Source: an uncultured candidate division Zixibacteria bacterium
GTDB lineage: Bacteria; Zixibacteria; MSB-5A5; GN15; FEB-12
DNA: 8,620 bases
Reading direction: 5' to 3'
Assembly: GCA_913009765.1 (NCBI GenBank)
Contig: CAJVYT010000174.1
Location: 1 to 8,620, forward strand
Part shown: piece by piece, positions 6,531 through 8,620 of the stretch
Position numbering within the stretch: the first letter of the stretch is position 1
How the letters are laid out: each line of letters starts with the position of its first letter
The notes under the pieces: model-generated
What the model saw: only the letters and a program-made list of their open reading frames with translations
Databases searched by the model: none
What the model was told of the DNA's origin: nothing
Position numbers and translations under genes: made by a program

Positions 6531-7355
6531 CTAAATATTTCTAACATCTTTCTTCATCGCTTTACGTTTTAATGCTATTTGAATTAAAAGGTAAACACCG
6601 GCAAGCATGGGAACAATAGAAAGATACTGACCCATTGTCAAATATGAATGAGATAAGGTTTGATACTCTTTTAAATACTCTATTAAGAAACGAAAAAGAA
6701 AATACAAAAATAAAAACAGTCCCGTAAGTAACCCTTTTGGTCGTTTCTCTTTTCCAAACAATTTATCTGCTTTTAAGAGTATGATGAATAAGAAAACTCC
6801 GAATAATGACTCGTATAGCTGTGATGGATGACGGGCAAATAGTCCATTATCGTATCGAACAAATCTCACTCCCCAGGGCAAATCGGTTGCTCTTCCAACA
6901 ACCTCTGAATTTATAAAATTACCTATTCTTATTAGTATAGCACCGACAGCTGCAACAAAAACAAGCCTATCTACTATATCAATAAAGTTTAAGTTATGCT
7001 TCTTAGTAAAAATAAATGTCGAAATAAGTAGACCTATGGCAGCACCATGACTTGCCAAACCTCCTTTCCAAATATATAGAACACTTAGGGGATTAGATAA
7101 AGTTGTCTGAAAATCATAGAAAAAACTATGACCAAGCCTTGCACCTATAATTGTTCCCACTATTGCCCAAACGGGAAAGCTTTCTGCAACTGTGCGTTTT
7201 ATTCCTGCTCTGTTTGCCTGCCATATCCATAGTTGATAACCAATGATTATTGTCAAAGCCCACAAGAGACCATAATATCGAATCTCAAGTGGACCCAGAT
7301 GAAATATAACCGGATCCATATTGAATATCAAAATATTTATAATTACATCAAACAT
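6531..7355 (-). CDS. lgt: Prolipoprotein diacylglyceryl transferase
   Basis: Inner-membrane enzyme that moves diacylglyceryl from phosphatidylglycerol to the lipobox Cys of prolipoproteins, the first step of lipoprotein maturation. The protein is 274 aa, a usual length, with about seven TM helices. Family residues are present: HLGPLEIRYYGL near 19-30, His103 in GGLASHGAAIG, the Lgt signature LIRIGNFINSEVVGR (141-155) with Arg143, Asn146 and Glu151, RHPSQLYES (175-183), Arg222 and Glu226 in FRFLIEYLKE, and the terminal MGQYLSI. Nothing essential is missing, so it should be active. The ATG overlaps the acr3 stop by one base (TAATG), with AAGG 4 nt upstream, indicating coupled translation; a second in-frame Met at residue 13 lacks a ribosome site. 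Its place inside a resistance cluster suggests an accessory copy, but the window cannot show whether the genome has another lgt. Confidence 0.97.
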   Translation of the reverse strand: MFDVIINILIFNMDPVIFHLGPLEIRYYGLLWALTIIIGYQLWIWQANRAGIKRTVAESFPVWAIVGTIIGARLGHSFFYDFQTTLSNPLSVLYIWKGGLASHGAAIGLLISTFIFTKKHNLNFIDIVDRLVFVAAVGAILIRIGNFINSEVVGRATDLPWGVRFVRYDNGLFARHPSQLYESLFGVFLFIILLKADKLFGKEKRPKGLLTGLFLFLYFLFRFLIEYLKEYQTLSHSYLTMGQYLSIVPMLAGVYLLIQIALKRKAMKKDVRNI

Positions 7356-8437
7356 TAAACCTTACACTTTTCAATTTCTACTTGTCCGCCATCAAAGTAC
7401 TTCTTCCTAAAATAAAGAGCAACATTGACTAATCCAATAAGAACCGGAACTTCTACTAAAGGTCCAATCACCGCCGCAAAAGCAACTCCTGAATTGATCC
7501 CAAATACGCCAACTGCAACAGCAATTGCAAGCTCAAAATTATTTGATGCTGCGGTAAAACTAAGAGTTGTTGCTTTTCCGTAATCAGCTTTGGCTTTTTT
7601 GCTCATATAGAAACTGACTAAAAACATTACCACAAAATATATCAATAACGGAATAGCGATACGAACCACATCCATAGGGATCTTTACAATCAGCTCACCC
7701 TTAAGCGAGAACATAACAAATATAGTAAACAACAATGCCACAAGTGTAATCGGGCTGATTCGTGGTATAAATTCATGTTGGTACCAATCTTTCCCCTTAG
7801 CTTTTACTAATACAAATCGTGTCAGTATCCCGGCAATGAATGGGATGCCAAGATAAATAAAGACACTCTCGGCAATCTGACCAATAGTAATATCAACAGC
7901 CGCCCCCTCAAGTCCAAAAAGTGGAGGTAACTTGGTTACAAATATCCAAGCAAAGACCGAGTAAAACAGCACTTGAAAAACCGAGTTAAATGCAACAAGT
8001 CCGGCAGCATACTCAGGGTCTCCATCAGCGAGATCATTCCAGACAATTACCATGGCAATACAACGGGCTAAACCAATCATAATCAAGCCAACCATGTATT
8101 CCGGGTAGCCTGCCAAAAATATCACCGCAAGGAGAAACATCAAAATAGGACCTATCACCCAGTTTTGAATCAGGCTGAGTGTTAAAATTTTATAATCACG
8201 AAATACCCGTCCCATCTCTTCGTATTTAACTTTTGCTAATGGTGGGTACATCATCAGAATCAAACCTACTGCTATAGGAATGTTTGTTGTTCCAACTGAA
8301 AATGTATCCCAAAACCCGGCAATACCCGGAGAAAAGTGACCAACTGATACTCCAATTCCCATAGCTGCAAAAATCCATAGTGTAAGATAGCGGTCCAAGA
8401 AACCAAGTTTTCTGATTACTGATTTATCTATGTTCAT
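7355..8437 (-). CDS. acr3: Arsenite efflux permease, ACR3 family
   Basis: Inner-membrane carrier that exports arsenite (and in some members antimonite) using the proton gradient; BART superfamily, 360 aa with ten expected TM helices. Clear ACR3 hallmarks are [11 protein letters not shown] near 13-23, [26 protein letters not shown] from 49, the conserved Cys126 in [28 protein letters not shown] near 144-155, and [14 protein letters not shown] near 293-306 with Glu302, equivalent to the conserved TM9 glutamate. ArsB-type antiporters have a different fold and motifs, so that name would be wrong. The start has AGGAG at 8446-8450, 8 nt upstream. It is translationally coupled to lgt by a one-base overlap. 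No arsR or arsC is visible; they may lie to the right beyond the contig end. Confidence 0.97.
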   Translation of the reverse strand: MNIDKSVIRKLGFLDRYLTLWIFAAMGIGVSVGHFSPGIAGFWDTFSVGTTNIPIAVGLILMMYPPLAKVKYEEMGRVFRDYKILTLSLIQNWVIGPILMFLLAVIFLAGYPEYMVGLIMIGLARCIAMVIVWNDLADGDPEYAAGLVAFNSVFQVLFYSVFAWIFVTKLPPLFGLEGAAVDITIGQIAESVFIYLGIPFIAGILTRFVLVKAKGKDWYQHEFIPRISPITLVALLFTIFVMFSLKGELIVKIPMDVVRIAIPLLIYFVVMFLVSFYMSKKAKADYGKATTLSFTAASNNFELAIAVAVGVFGINSGVAFAAVIGPLVEVPVLIGLVNVALYFRKKYFDGGQVEIEKCKV

Positions 8438-8486
8438 GTATAATTCTCCTTCATATTAAAAATAAATAGCCATTACAAAAGTAACA
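8438..8486 (-). other. Leader of acr3 and last genomic bases of the contig
   Basis: Only 49 genomic bases remain upstream of acr3. They contain its AAGGAG ribosome site. Two minus-strand frames are open from the adapter junction, ending at TAA (8456-8458, reading VTFVMAIYF) and TGA (8451-8453, reading [11 protein letters not shown]). Either could be the tail of an upstream gene, but they are far too short to identify. Confidence 0.4.
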
Positions 8487-8544
8487 AGATCGGAAGAGCG
8501 TCGTGTAGGGAAAGAGTGTAGATCTCGGTGGTCGCCGTATCATT
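8487..8544 (-). other. Illumina TruSeq universal (P5) adapter, reverse complement (contamination)
   Basis: The 58 bases from AGATCGGAAGAGCGTCGTGT to CGCCGTATCATT are the complete reverse complement of the TruSeq universal adapter, without an i5 index, which agrees with a single-index TruSeq library. The first A may be shared with the insert through A-tailing. Genome ends at about 8486. Confidence 0.99.
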
Positions 8545-8620
8545 AAAAAAAAAAAAAAAATAGAAAAGAAAAAAAAAAAAAAACAACATCATAAAGCACA
8601 AATAATAACGCTCAAGAGTC
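8545..8620. other. Non-genomic contig end: poly-A and noise
   Basis: Sixteen A follow the P5 adapter directly (8545-8560), then a short interruption and fifteen more A (8569-8583), then 37 bases that match nothing I recognise. Poly-A just past the flow-cell primer is the usual signature of reads extending beyond the template. It is not a biological poly-A tail. Confidence 0.9.

Noticed and set aside
7355..8437. Annotation of the arsenite permease as ArsB
   Set aside because: The motifs (conserved Cys126 in [18 protein letters not shown]) are of the ACR3 family, which is unrelated in sequence to ArsB.
8545..8583. Poly-A tract resembling a transcript tail
   Set aside because: It directly follows a sequencing adapter and mirrors the poly-T outside the other adapter, so it is read-through noise.
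1..8620. CRISPR array, transposon ends, tRNA or phage genes
   Set aside because: Reading both strands showed no spaced direct repeats, no transposase-like frame, no cloverleaf and no phage protein.

Overview
The window is a short-read assembly contig whose two ends are not biological. Bases 84-149 are a complete Illumina P7/read-2 adapter with an 8-base index, and bases 8487-8544 are the reverse complement of the complete TruSeq universal (P5) adapter. Both are flanked outward by poly-T/poly-A and then by low-quality-looking sequence, as expected when reads run off the end of short library fragments. Only about 150-8486 should be treated as genome.

The genomic part is AT-rich. All seven recognisable genes lie on the minus strand, so they read from right to left. 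They form two metal/metalloid-resistance blocks. The upstream block (8437 to 5724) is acr3 (arsenite efflux permease), lgt (prolipoprotein diacylglyceryl transferase) and an HMA-domain cation diffusion facilitator broken by a frameshift. These genes overlap by 1 nt or abut, so they look like one transcript. The downstream block (5382 to the left end) is a heavy-metal RND tripartite efflux system: a TolC-family outer membrane factor, a secreted double-YHS protein with a Met/His-rich tail, a CusB-type adaptor carrying two heavy-metal-binding domains and a C-terminal DUF3347, and the first 420 residues of a CusA-type pump. Gaps there are only 3 to 27 nt. An AT-rich gap of about 330 nt separates the blocks and holds a perfect 10-bp-arm inverted repeat and a possible Bacteroidota-style promoter.

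The order outer membrane factor - small periplasmic protein - adaptor - pump matches cusCFBA, with the double-YHS protein in the place of the metallochaperone CusF. The family versions present (DUF3347 fused to the adaptor, the CusA subtype, HMA-CDF beside lgt) and the low GC suggest the FCB group (Bacteroidota, Ignavibacteriota or relatives). This is a judgement from remembered families, not a database search.

I see no clearly new defence or mobile system. The most interesting biology is the CusF-position YHS protein, the metal-site-decorated adaptor, and an lgt copy embedded in a resistance cluster where no visible protein is a lipoprotein. The most important practical point is that the end of the cusA reading frame is translated adapter.
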